Source of the DNA: Xestospongia bergquistia
Taxonomy: Eukaryota; Porifera; Demospongiae; Haplosclerida; Petrosiidae
Reading direction: 5' to 3'
Length of the DNA stretch: 64,000 bases
Assembly (NCBI GenBank): GCA_963965975.1
Contig: OZ014422.1
Location: 6,675,701-6,739,700, forward strand
Position numbers and translations under genes: made by a program. The notes beneath the pieces are model-generated. The model was not told where the DNA came from. It was given only the letters and a program-made list of their open reading frames with translations, and did not search any database. This document shows, piece by piece, positions 26,401 through 36,708 of the stretch (within the stretch, counting starts at the first letter, position 1; each line of letters begins with the position of its first letter).

Positions 26401-27421
26401 GTGATATTCCGTGCACGCTTATATGGTACTAATGACCATGTCCCCTCTTATTTTGTTCAACTTTTAAAGAATTGGGTTGCCCAGGGAGTTCAAACTATTG
26501 TTGTTAACAGCATCAGGTTGACTATTGATCCATTATGCAATATCGAAATTAACAGCTTTTCAGAACCCGAGTGCCTGACACTTGTCACAACTCCCACAAC
26601 TAACAATGGAAAAGGATTAATATACCTTATAATAGGAACAGTTTCGGGAGTTTTATTAGTTTGTATCTGCATTGTAATAATAGTGTGTCTAGTTCATCAG
26701 AAGACAAAAAAGAAAAGAAAAAGGTAAGCAAAATGATGAATTGGTAGCGATATTTCATTATTTGTCTTGTTCTGAAAGAAAATTGTTTTGTTATTACTAA
26801 TGTTGTTTTTTCCAAAGGAATAATGCAGGCAATATAAATATGAAAGAGTTCTCAAAAGATGAGCTCTCTCAGACAACTTCAAATTATGCTATTACCTCTC
26901 CAGTTCCTAACTTTGAAAAGTCAGCTGTTTACATACCACCCATTACTCACAAGACGCAGCATAGTAACCGCTTTCCACAAACTCCACCTCCTCATTATAT
27001 GTCACCTCATGCCAGTCATTCAAGCATGTTGGAAAAACCTGGCCATAGCAAAACTCACCAAACTCAACAACGTGACTCCCATATATATTATCTCAACACA
27101 CCTCCTCGTCACATTCCACCTTCATTGCTGTCCGAAACAGATCCTGTTTATGAACCAATACCAGCTGATGAGTCTGGTAACCAATACAACATTCCACCTC
27201 AATCTCATCACCAAAAACCACCAGTTCCTGTTCGCTATAATCGAGGAAGGAAAGGACATGATCGACCAAAAAAAGGTATTGAACAGCCATTGCAAACTCA
27301 AAAACAACTAACATTAGAAGGAAGTGAAAGACAAACTCCGCAAGACATTAATGATTCAGATGATGATTATGAATATATGAACTCTGTAGGACCCATTGAT
27401 TTTAGTTCAGCTACAATATAA
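20408..27421 (+). CDS. Ig/FN3-domain single-pass receptor with tyrosine-motif tail
   Basis: Nineteen exons join in frame to 1892 residues: 20408-20444, 20489-20618, 20669-20847, 21036-21347, 21406-21690, 21781-22035, 22096-22440, 22660-23031, 23077-23397, 23462-23776, 23828-24127, 24177-24524, 24586-24915, 24967-25317, 25365-25718, 25772-26083, 26149-26210, 26257-26723, 26818-27421. Signal peptide MKYVFMFCLLPAILGAF. About twelve Ig-like domains follow, with two FN3 domains (exons 10 and 16, each with a YYY/YYYD strand) and a cysteine-bearing juxtamembrane region. The transmembrane segment is LIYLIIGTVSGVLLVCICI with a following basic stop. The tail of about 200 residues is Pro-rich with PPVPVR (SH3-type) and several tyrosines, including VYEPI, QYNIPP and DYEYMNS, which contains YxxM and YxN motifs for SH2 binding. 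No kinase or phosphatase domain. Likely a surface recognition or adhesion receptor; ligand unknown. Confidence 0.85.
22533..22567. repeat. Perfect 17-base-arm palindrome in receptor intron
   Basis: AGTGAGCATGCTCAGTA and its exact reverse complement TACTGAGCATGCTCACT flank a single G in intron 7 of the Ig receptor gene. It could form a stable hairpin in RNA or be a palindromic transposon scar. Confidence 0.85.
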
Positions 27422-28527
27422 ACTATTTCAAGTACAAATAGACAAATCATAGATCATTTATAAAGTAACGTGATGTTTACTTTTTGCAAAAGAAATATAA
27501 AAATTAAGCATTGCAATGAATTTTAAAGAAATACAATTGTACACAAACAGTAAATGGAATATTTGAATTATTTTATCCTAGGACAAAATTTTTTTGGGGA
27601 CAATTTTTTGGTGACAGTCTACACTTTCTTACAGAATATATGTAATTGATCTGAGTTGGTAATATCTATATTTAAGATAGGATTTACAACATGCCATATT
27701 TATACTATTGTTGTAATAATCATGACACACAATTACTGATCTTACTAAACATTTGGACTATAAATCTGTTACATGTCAAAATATAATTAATATGATAATA
27801 CTACAATTAAAACAGAAACTTCTGTATAATAAAGAACTTACATCTTCATTAACCTCAAGTTCAATGTCTTGTGATCTCTTTTCATTTGATATATTTTCTG
27901 TATATGTCACATTTTGTTAAAATGTGTTCATTTTGTAACTAGTAGACCATGAACTCACCTTGTTGTATTCATCCATTTGAGGTCTTCTTTAAGTGCTTGA
28001 TTATAATTAATATTAAACAAATTATTATTATTATAATTACAACTGCTAGTACTTGGATCATAGCAGCAACTATATTAAAATAAAATATAAGAATGTCTCT
28101 TTATAAATAGATGTACATACTATTATAAGAAATAGGGAACTGTTTGCTGTTGTTGAAATATAAATACATTATAATGTTCCATATAAATATTAGAGTCTAA
28201 TGTATATGGAGAGGATGCCTTTGTCTTCATTATGATGGTTTAGTATATATGTGAAATGATAGGCTTAGCAAGTTGTCGGGTGTGTCATAATTAATTAATT
28301 TTAATAATAACATGTAAAAAGCACAACTTTTAAAATTATATTACTTCTACAAAATAATTTAGAAGATGAGATAAATACATGAGCTCTTGTCCAGCTATTT
28401 CTAAAAAAATGCTTTACTTTTTCACATGAGGTATTTACATCCTGCTTGCAATTTATGGGCGTACTACCATACTTAGGTTGTTACGTCTCAAACACGTGCA
28501 CACGACACGCCCACTCTTAGACGTTCA
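27422..28527. other. Intergenic, Ig receptor to LysM gene; possible exon remnants on minus strand
   Basis: About 1.1 kb without a supported gene. It begins with the receptor 3' UTR. On the minus strand two stretches look exon-like: about 27851-27906 (ENISNEKRSQDIELEVNED between an AG and a consensus GTAAGT donor) and about 27962-28072 (a frame ending in EDLKWMNTTR before GTGAG, or in another frame a hydrophobic run IQVLAVVIIIIIICLILIII). They do not combine into a protein I can name, so they may be remnants or chance. CACGTG- and CCCACTC-type sequence near 28490-28520 lies in the LysM gene promoter. Confidence 0.4.
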
Positions 28528-29903
28528 ATGGCTGCCAATGCTCACGAAGTAGGTATTAGTATAGACTCTCCAACTGACTCTCTTAATGGAAATGGCTCAG
28601 CTCACACTTCACTGGTATCCAGTTATCAAGGACGCCATTATGGTACCGTCAACAAAGGACAGTGGAAGGCTAATGGCTATATTTTGCATACTATAACATC
28701 AACAGACACACTGCAAGGAATAGCTTTAAAATACAAAGTGCCTGTATGTTTTTTATCAGCATTTACTGTCCATCCACTTTGATCTGTTTATCTATTATCT
28801 TTTTGTATTTGTCCATCAATCAATTTATTCATCCATCAATCAATTCATTCATCAATCAATCAATCCATTCATCTATCAGTCAATTCATTCATCTATTCAT
28901 ATATCAATCAATCCATTCATCTATCAATCAATTCATTCATCTATCAATCAATTCATTCATCTATCAATCAATTCATTCATCCATATCTACTCACATTATT
29001 TTATAATATTTTAAGGTATCAGAAATTCAAAGAGCAAATTGGTTGTTTAGTAATGAATCAATCCACAAAAATAAAGAACTCAAAATCCCTTATTGTTCTC
29101 CTAGTCCACAGTCTAGTCCTCTAACTTTTCGTAAAACTGAAACAAACAGTGAGTCTGTGAAAGAACTAGAAATTTCATCAAGTTTAGAGGAAGAAGTGAA
29201 GCAAAAACCCAAACCAGAAGATGGAGGAGAGAAAAACATTCTAAGTTTGTTAAATGCTGTTGATGAACAGTTGAAAGTGTCACAAGATTTTGTTGATAAA
29301 TTAGCAACAAAAAAGTAAATTTTATTGAAAGATCGTATGTGTTAGTTAATACTGAATAATGCTGTGTGTGATTAGTGTATGCTTTTGTTTTCTATAGTTC
29401 ACACACTAGTTTATAAAAACATATACTATAGTAAGGAAGGAAATATGCTTAGCTGTTATTAGTTTAAACATACAGTTCATGTTTAGTTTTTTTAGTGCCC
29501 AAATTACACGAGCACCTGATGCTTATAACAGATTTAACAGAGAAGAACAAAGACAAACAAAAGAAGAAGAATGGGAGGATTCCTTTAGGTGGTTGTAATA
29601 CATCAATACGTACATAGTTATACATTCTATCAATATAAGCATTCATCCTACTATTTCACATCACTATAAACCATTTTAGTCAACTAGAAAGTTTATATTA
29701 TAATAATATTAAGTTTGGTACACCTCACATGTCACTTTAGTAGTATCATATACTAAACTTGAAACTAGTGAATACTATTAAATACTATATCAAATTTTTA
29801 TTTCACCTTTAGTGATAAGATTAAAAGAACATTTAAACGACCTACAGTCTGGACTCCAGGTAAAGACAGAGATAAAGTAGAAGATGAATTATTTCAATTG
29901 TGA
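28528..29903 (+). CDS. LysM domain protein of the LYSMD1/2 type
   Basis: Four exons (28528-28743, 29016-29314, 29496-29588, 29813-29903) give 232 residues. A single LysM domain lies at about 50-100 (ILHTITSTDTLQGIALKYKV, then SEIQRANWLFSNESIH, then ELKIPY), split by intron 1. There is no signal peptide or membrane segment, which fits the intracellular LYSMD1/2 branch rather than LYSMD3/4. The middle is acidic and serine-rich; NILSLLNAVDEQLKVSQDFV resembles the conserved helical region after the LysM domain in LYSMD1/2. The end is basic (KIKRTFKRPTVWTPGK). Function in animals is not well established. Intron 1 holds a minisatellite. Confidence 0.8.
28800..28985. repeat. CAATCAATTCATTCATCTAT minisatellite
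   Basis: Tandem array within LysM-gene intron 1, built of ATCAATCAATTCATTCATCT-like units of about 20 bases. The last four or so units (about 28900-28980) are nearly identical and the earlier ones more diverged. Likely variable in copy number. Confidence 0.85.
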
Positions 29904-30183
29904 TATTAAATTATAGTAATAATAATTGATGTTAAAGTATTGCAGTTATACAATTATTATTATATATAAATCTTTTTAAGTGTCATTATTTGTTCATGTA
30001 CTTTGTTTGTTCAATAACAATAAAGAAATTTATTTCCCAACTTTTTTCTTTAAGTTACAATTTCTAGTTAACATAGTTATTGACAAACTTGGTCATTACA
30101 TATGAATCATTTTATTATAAAGTGTTGACCTAGACATAAACAATATTAAAACCAATCCATTATTAAAGTACACTATTGTATTA
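29904..30183. other. Convergent 3' UTR region (LysM gene / dymeclin)
   Basis: AT-rich tail-to-tail spacer; an AATAAAG poly(A)-like signal is at about 30018. No gene seen. Confidence 0.5.
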
Positions 30184-33100
30184 TTAGTGTGAGAAGATTG
30201 AAAATCTGATTTTCTGAGGGTCAAAGTACAAATGAGACAACTTTTGAACTAATGTCCACACATATGGAACAAAGAACTCTTCAGGTTGAGATTCTTCGAC
30301 ATAACGGAATTTGAGTTCTGAAAAAGTCTAAGAAAATACAGAATTATAAGACCCCATACATTAAACTCTAGTAGAGTTATAATAACTAACCCTAAGTCTG
30401 TTACGAGGCCATGACTTTGAACACTTTTCAATAGTTTGTAAAACAAACTGTGATGAGTAAGGAGGATGTCCATCTTTTTCAATACTACTAGCAAAATAAG
30501 TAATCACCTAACATGAAAATAGAATAGTTCATGATCACATATCTATAAATCTATTCATACCAACTCTATATTCTGCACTAGATCAATAAAACCAGGTCGA
30601 GAATGAAAAGGAGTGAAGATTTCACGTTGATAAAGCAAAGAATAGACAAGATGTGGATTAACATGAAGTGTGTAAGTTAAACTAGAGTTTATAATCTCTA
30701 GAATCATTTGCAATATCTCCTCAAGTGTCTGTGTATCTGTCTACAAAAATGATACAGTGCATTATATGAAGTACTTGAATAGAGTGGATACTGAAATATA
30801 AAGGTTTAATTTCCTCAATATAACAGATATGTATATAGAGCAATTGCTTACAAGTATAAAGTGTCATCACAAACACTTAATATATTACTAACAGTCAATG
30901 TAGGTTTAGTAGATGACATTAATGTACTATTACATTTAGTTAACTGTCTCTTACATGATCTGTAGATGGTGTCAAAGGAGGTGACGTTGTTTCAACCTCT
31001 GTTGATGTAATAGGTGTAATCTCTCCTTTAGACTTCAAATAGCGTTTACTGAGAACTCTAAACAAACTAAAAAAGCACAGTATATGAATATTGTTACTAT
31101 CAAACTTACTTGACAATTTTTTCAGATGCTTCTAGAGATAGTGAATGAAAATGTGAAGACATATTAGCTAGTGTAGCAAGACAGTTAGTGTGTAGAAATT
31201 TATCCTAAAATCAAAAAAAAAAATAAAAACATTATCTAAAGTATTTTAATAGATTTTAACAAGGGAAATGTACTGCATTAAATAACACAGCTTTCTCACT
31301 CGAAGATGTTGAATATTTCTGTGGACAGTTCTAACTAAAACAATAACCATTAAACTACCAAGAGATGTTTGTGTTATAGCTTTCTCCCCTGCCCACGTCA
31401 CATTCTTTAAAGTCTACACACAAAGAAAGCATTACTTTGTCAGTGAATCATTTTAATGTACTTACAATTTCATGGATAGATTTATTAAAGCAATCATCTT
31501 GACTTAATATTAATAAAACAATGAGGAGCATATAGTTTTGATGAGATGGTTGATTGCCATCATTACTTAGTTGTTTCAATAATGGTACAAGCTAAAACAA
31601 ATAGTAAGATATATTATAATAATATAATATATATACTTACTAATGTATCAATATTTGATCTAGAAAAGACAAAACTGGCAAAATTTAAGTTGCTATGTAA
31701 GAGTTGATAAAAGAATAAGGTAGTGTGTTCATTAGAAAGTTCTCTGTATGTGTGTGTGTGTGTGAGAGAGAGATAGAGTGCTCCAAACAGTAACCAATAT
31801 AACATACCCACACAAGGTAAGATACAATTTTTCCAAATTTGTTTGAAAAGATGATCCTTCTTTGTTTTCCTTTTCATCACAAAATTGAGCAAGAGCATCT
31901 CTGTATGGATTATGTTCTCGTGAGTGCTGATGGACAAGTATTAATATCAAAAGAAGAGAAGAGAGACCAAGAGGTGATGTATTATCAATGATACTGCGTT
32001 GTGGAAGAACAAGTGAAAGTAGTCCAGCTATAAAAGAATACAACTGCCATTACTATAATAATTACACGTAAAACTCACATGTAATTGAGGACACAATGCC
32101 AGTTGTAGGCTGAGATCTAAGATATTCCGGAGGGGAAGGAGGTTGTACAATAAAGTGATTAACTAAAGTTTGAACTAGGCCAGCAGATATCTCCCTATAC
32201 ATAATATAACTTGTTAACTATTATATACAATCATCATGAATGATCAAACATTAACTTATATACAGTCTTCATTCCTTTTAACTTACATTGGTACTTCCAT
32301 CATACTTTGTACAATAGCACTAGTAAATGGTACATCACTAAACAGTTGTCCTGACAACAGTAACATTAATAAATTAATAGCCTCTGTATGGACATCATAT
32401 GTAAAAGGACTAAGGAAAAAACAGGCATAAAAAGTGCAGTAAAAATAAAAATATAATCAATATAATAAATAATACACACAATGTATATTACTTACACTAA
32501 AGGGACTTCACACAATAATGTTATTATGCCATGTAGTAATATTTTAATACCACTTCCTATATTAGTATCATCATCAGGTTTCGATCCAAATATTACAGGG
32601 TTAGGTGTCTCTCCTGTTGATGGTATAGAGGATGAGGGATCAATCACTTCTAATAACATTCTCTCTGAATGCAATTGTATTACATCATATGAAATACATC
32701 TTAGCATAAAGAGAGAATTACGAACTCGAAGTGTAGTTAGATTACTGCATGTGTTCATGTCCATGTGAGAGAGAAAGAGAGTATTAAATAATACAAGATA
32801 ATGTTAATACCTTTCACACTTTGACTCATCTCGTAAATGTGTTGCCTTTTTCATACATACTTTTATTAAAGACAATACATTTTTGCTCGTAGAATTGTTC
32901 TGAACTATTAAAATCAACATAAATTTATATTTTAACATTTATAGCAAATATTTATCGAAGATACCTAATTGTTCTAATAAAGGTCTGATAGCTTTATAAA
33001 ATACATTAAAATCAACACTAAAGAAAGAGAATTAGCAAATGTGCATTAATTGGAAATACACTCACCTCTTCCTTGGTGGATTGAAGGAAAATGTCAATAA

Positions 33101-33208
33101 AGTATCCCAGTATTCATCAGTATCTGCTACAGCTGTAGGTCCTACAAACTTTTCTAATACTTTGTTTTCTGAGAGTTGTTCTAAGCTGGTAGAAGCTGTG
33201 ATACCCAT
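30184..33208 (-). CDS. DYM: Dymeclin
   Basis: Golgi-associated helical-repeat protein, linked in animals to secretory traffic. About fifteen exons; those checked include 33066-33208, 32965-33017, 32811-32904, 32496-32744, 32287-32409, 32079-32194 and a last exon from about 30327 down to the stop at 30184. The start MGITASTS has the N-terminal glycine expected for N-myristoylation of dymeclin. Family-like blocks are [41 protein letters not shown], and the strongly conserved C-terminal [21 protein letters not shown] followed by HLYFDPQKI. One intron near 31748-31770 carries a TG/AG microsatellite close to its acceptor. Family identity is firm; not every internal splice site was checked. Confidence 0.9.
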
Positions 33209-33305
33209 GCTTTAATGGTTATAACGATATTCATGACCCACTTCAATATTATTTTTGTTATGTTGCAAAATTAGGGGTAATGTTGTATATTTCTGTAACA
33301 AGTTT
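33209..33305. other. Short spacer, dymeclin 5' end to hinderin-like 3' end
   Basis: Fewer than 100 bases separate the dymeclin ATG from the upstream neighbour's stop codon, so the dymeclin promoter is tiny or overlaps the neighbour's 3' UTR. Confidence 0.5.
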
Positions 33306-34916
33306 TTAAATAAAAAACAATTCTTCTATTAGTTCTGAATCACTTTCACTGTATGAGTCATTGTAAGAATCATTATTGAGTTCTAGAGATCTTTCATTCC
33401 CGACGATAACACCTTTATAAGAATTTAATACATTATTTGAGCTCTGATTATTTAACAAAATACTTAACATTTCTTCTTCCTCTTGTTCCTTTAGCTGTTG
33501 AAACAACTCACATTGCTTCACTTCTAATGGAGAATTATGAATTTCTTTTACTTTACGTTTCATTAAGTGTGTAACGACAGGAGTAGTACTCTCAGTTTGA
33601 GCAGCAATGACTTTGCAGTCTTCAGTTTGAACAGCAATCTCCTTTTTAATAGTCTTAATAGGATCATCTATCCTGGAAGTAGCAGTCATATGAGAGGACA
33701 ATGGAGTTGAATCTCTTTTATCATTAGATTTTCTGGTTGATTCAGTTAGTTTTGGACTGGTTGACTCAGGTAGAGTACACCAGGTAATACTACTAATATT
33801 GGAGACATTGCTAGATGGATGTGGTAATGGTAGAGGATGGCTAAGTGATGAACGAGGGACCTGGAAATGTGGTTGTAACAAATTAGGTTCAGTTGTTATT
33901 TGTGGAGGTGTTTCTGATGAGATCTTAAGTGAAGGGGTTGACTCATTATTAGTAGCTAATAACGGTACTGTATCTGTTGTAGGTGTTAACGTATGTTGAG
34001 GAGGCGGGGCTACAGGAAATGTTTGGGAAGAGGTCATAGGTTTATTAATATGGTTTTGTGATTGTGAGTGAGGTATATTATCAGTAGCTAATGTAGAAGG
34101 CATCTGATTTAGGTCAGATTGAAAAAGATTTTGTAAGACATTTGCTCTGCCTGTAGAAGGTAGTGTAGGAAAATGAACTGGAGGAAAAACAGACGAGGGA
34201 AGGAAAAATGGAGGCAAAGGAGGATACGTAGTATTAGGTGGCCACATACTTGGATAACTCAAAGTTGATAAGTGGTTTGGTACATTGTTATAAGTAGGTA
34301 TTGGGTGACTGGTTAAGCAGGTTTGTTCTGTTTCATTGACTGGTTTGTCGGGTCTTTTATTCTCTTCCTCCTCATGAGAAGACTGAAGGCATTTTAAACT
34401 CTCTTGTGAATCTTTTAGCTGTTCCTCAAGATGTGAAGATAGTTAAGAAAAAAACCTTAAATAACTACATTAACAATAATGTACATGTAATTTAATGTAA
34501 TAAGGATATTGGCTCTCTCTTTCATTATAAGTGCATGTCTCTTACGAAGAACAGACACCTGTTCCTCATATGCTAATTTCTCCTTCTCACGAATAACTTC
34601 CAATTTCTCCTACAATAAATGGAAATTTCAGTTCAATACATAATATATTCCATACCTTCTCGGTACCAAGACGAGCTAAATCTTCTACTAATTGTCTCAC
34701 TCTTGCCTTGTCTTGGGGACATAAGTCGCACAATGTAATCTGACTTGGACCTACGAAGTAATTGTGCAATTAAGTAATGTTACACAGATCCTTTATCTTA
34801 CAAAAGTCATCAACTTTAGTTGGTTTCATTTTTTTCTTTTTACTTGTTTTCATAATTCTAGTATTTGGCAAACGTCTTTGCAGTAGCGCCTGCTTCAAGT
34901 TTGTATTTCCCTCCAT
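33306..34916 (-). CDS. Coiled-coil protein resembling hinderin (KIAA1328)
   Basis: Four exons (34802-34916, 34656-34750, 34475-34609, 33306-34424) join to 487 residues; the exon-3 donor is the least certain border. The conserved part is the N-terminal coiled coil: ITLCDLCPQDKARVRQLVED, then LARLGTEKEKLEVIREKEKL and a MKERANIL end. This matches my memory of hinderin's [24 protein letters not shown] block. The remainder is low-complexity: a Pro-rich stretch (PPNTTYPPLPPFFLPSS), a Ser/Thr-rich middle with two VQTED/AQTES motifs, and an acidic Asn/Ser-rich end. Human hinderin is described as binding SMC3; nothing here tests that. It shares a 59-base promoter gap with the divergent CARNMT1 gene. 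Confidence 0.6.
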
Positions 34917-34975
34917 CTTAAATTAACCACACCTTCTTCAGGACACACTTGAATATCTCTGTATATCTTAAAAGC

Positions 34976-36536
34976 ATGGCAACAGAAATGGAGGACAAAG
35001 TAAGTAGTGCTGTAATTATTGATGAATCAAAATGGAACGAGGAAGACTTGAGACTAGAGAAGGAACATTTCAAAAAGATTGTCAATGCATTTCTATACTA
35101 CAAGTATGATGTACATTGAATGTCATATTGTTCACTATTTTCCATTTACAAAGAGTGTTTGCTTGCCTACAAATTGATAGAGGATATCTCTGTTATAAAA
35201 AGCTCTCTGCAAAGCACAAAGCACTTCTACCAGATTATCCCTCCCATGTGGAGAATTGCTTTAAAGCAATTGATGTCAACTACCAGCTCATTAAAAACAT
35301 TATTGGAAATGCAGTGGGGTTTTTTGAGAATTCAGATATAACAGATATTGTTAGTATAGTTATAATTAAGACATAGTAAAATGGTGTTTTGTTTCTTTTT
35401 ATCAGAATTGGTCTCAAGCTGAAAGTCAAGTTCGAAAAGCCACATTTTTTGATATGGAAAAAGTGAGTAGTACAATAAAGCAGTTTTACAGAGATTGGAG
35501 TGAAGAGGTCAGCATTAATATTTTAAACTTTTAAATTTAATTATCAGTTTATATAGGGAGAATGTGAGAGGAAAATGTGCTATGACCCTATAATTAATGA
35601 ATTAACATATTACTTCTCAACAGATCATTGGTAAAATATAATATCGTTAATTATTCAGTCTGTACTTTAATATAATTAAGCAATCCTTCCTTTGTTAATG
35701 TGCTGGTACCTGGTGCTGGTCTAGGCAGACTAGCTTATGACATAGCTCGCCTTGGTTATTGTTGCCAAGGCAATGAATTCAGCATGTACATGTTACTAGC
35801 CTCTCATTTCATCCTTAACAAGTAAGGAATGCTGTGCCATATTGCATTGCTTACTGAACTGTTGTGTTACGATAGAAATAAAGGAATAAAAAATCATGTG
35901 ATTTATCCGTGGGTGTTAAAGACAAGCAATAATTACAAATATGAGGATCAATTAATGTCTGTGAAAGTACCAGATGTAGACCCAGCAGATCTTCCTCAAT
36001 ATGGCTTGTTCTCTATGGCAGCAGGAGACTTCTTGGAAGTATATTCAGAAAAGGGTACAATATTATGATACTTGTTGTGGTTTGATCTCTGCTGTGTCTA
36101 TACACTAGATCAATGGGATTGCATTGCCTGTTGTTTCTTTATTGATACAGCTCATAATATTATTGATTATCTTGAGAAAATATATGAAATATTAAAACCT
36201 GGGGGAATATGGATTAACTTCGGTATGCATAATATAGTCCTTTAGTTGCAGTTCAAAGTTATGAGTCTTTTTAGGTCCTTTATTGTATCACTTTGCTGAC
36301 ATGCCTGATGAAATGTCACTAGAAATTAGTTGGGAAGATATCAGGCGAATCGTTTGTGAACTAGGTTTCAAGATTTTAGTAAGAACTTAATGTCAATCAG
36401 GTCAATAGTTTGTTTCCTTTTTTATTAGAAGGAAGAAAGACACTGTCCTGCTGCATATGTACAGAACCCTCACTCCATGATCCAACTGAACTATCAATCA
36501 GTATTGCTGGTTGCTCAGAAACCCAACACTAAATGA
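34976..36536 (+). CDS. CARNMT1: Carnosine N-methyltransferase (CARNMT1 family)
   Basis: SAM-dependent methyltransferase making anserine from carnosine in vertebrates; the sponge substrate could be another histidine dipeptide or protein histidine. Nine exons (34976-35103, 35154-35349, 35406-35507, 35557-35630, 35681-35821, 35876-36054, 36109-36222, 36275-36378, 36429-36536) give 381 residues. Clear family motifs: [15 protein letters not shown], the SAM-binding [79 protein letters not shown] and [10 protein letters not shown] at the end. N-terminal sequence before the family block is short. Introns are about 50 bases each. Confidence 0.93.
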
Positions 36537-36708
36537 CATGTACTTACAAACTGATTTTGATAATGTTATTAAAAAAATAAGAGAGACGTGTATTATTAAC
36601 AATTGTCATTACACTTACTGAATATATAAATACTTGGATATATACAACACACAATTACAATGGATACATTTAATTTTTAGTTTCAGGGACTGGAAGACAT
36701 TCAGTTAA
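36537..36708. other. Convergent 3' UTR region (CARNMT1 / PAW-C2 gene)
   Basis: Short AT-rich tail-to-tail spacer; nothing else seen. Confidence 0.45.

Noticed and set aside
28800..28985. CRISPR-like array
   Set aside because: Units are contiguous simple-sequence repeats without unique spacers, in an intron of a eukaryotic gene.
28746..29006. Open frame rich in Ser, Ile, His and Phe within LysM intron 1
   Set aside because: It is a translation of the minisatellite in the intron.
33799..33999. Plus-strand frame within the hinderin-like last exon
   Set aside because: Antisense shadow of a Ser/Thr-rich coding region.
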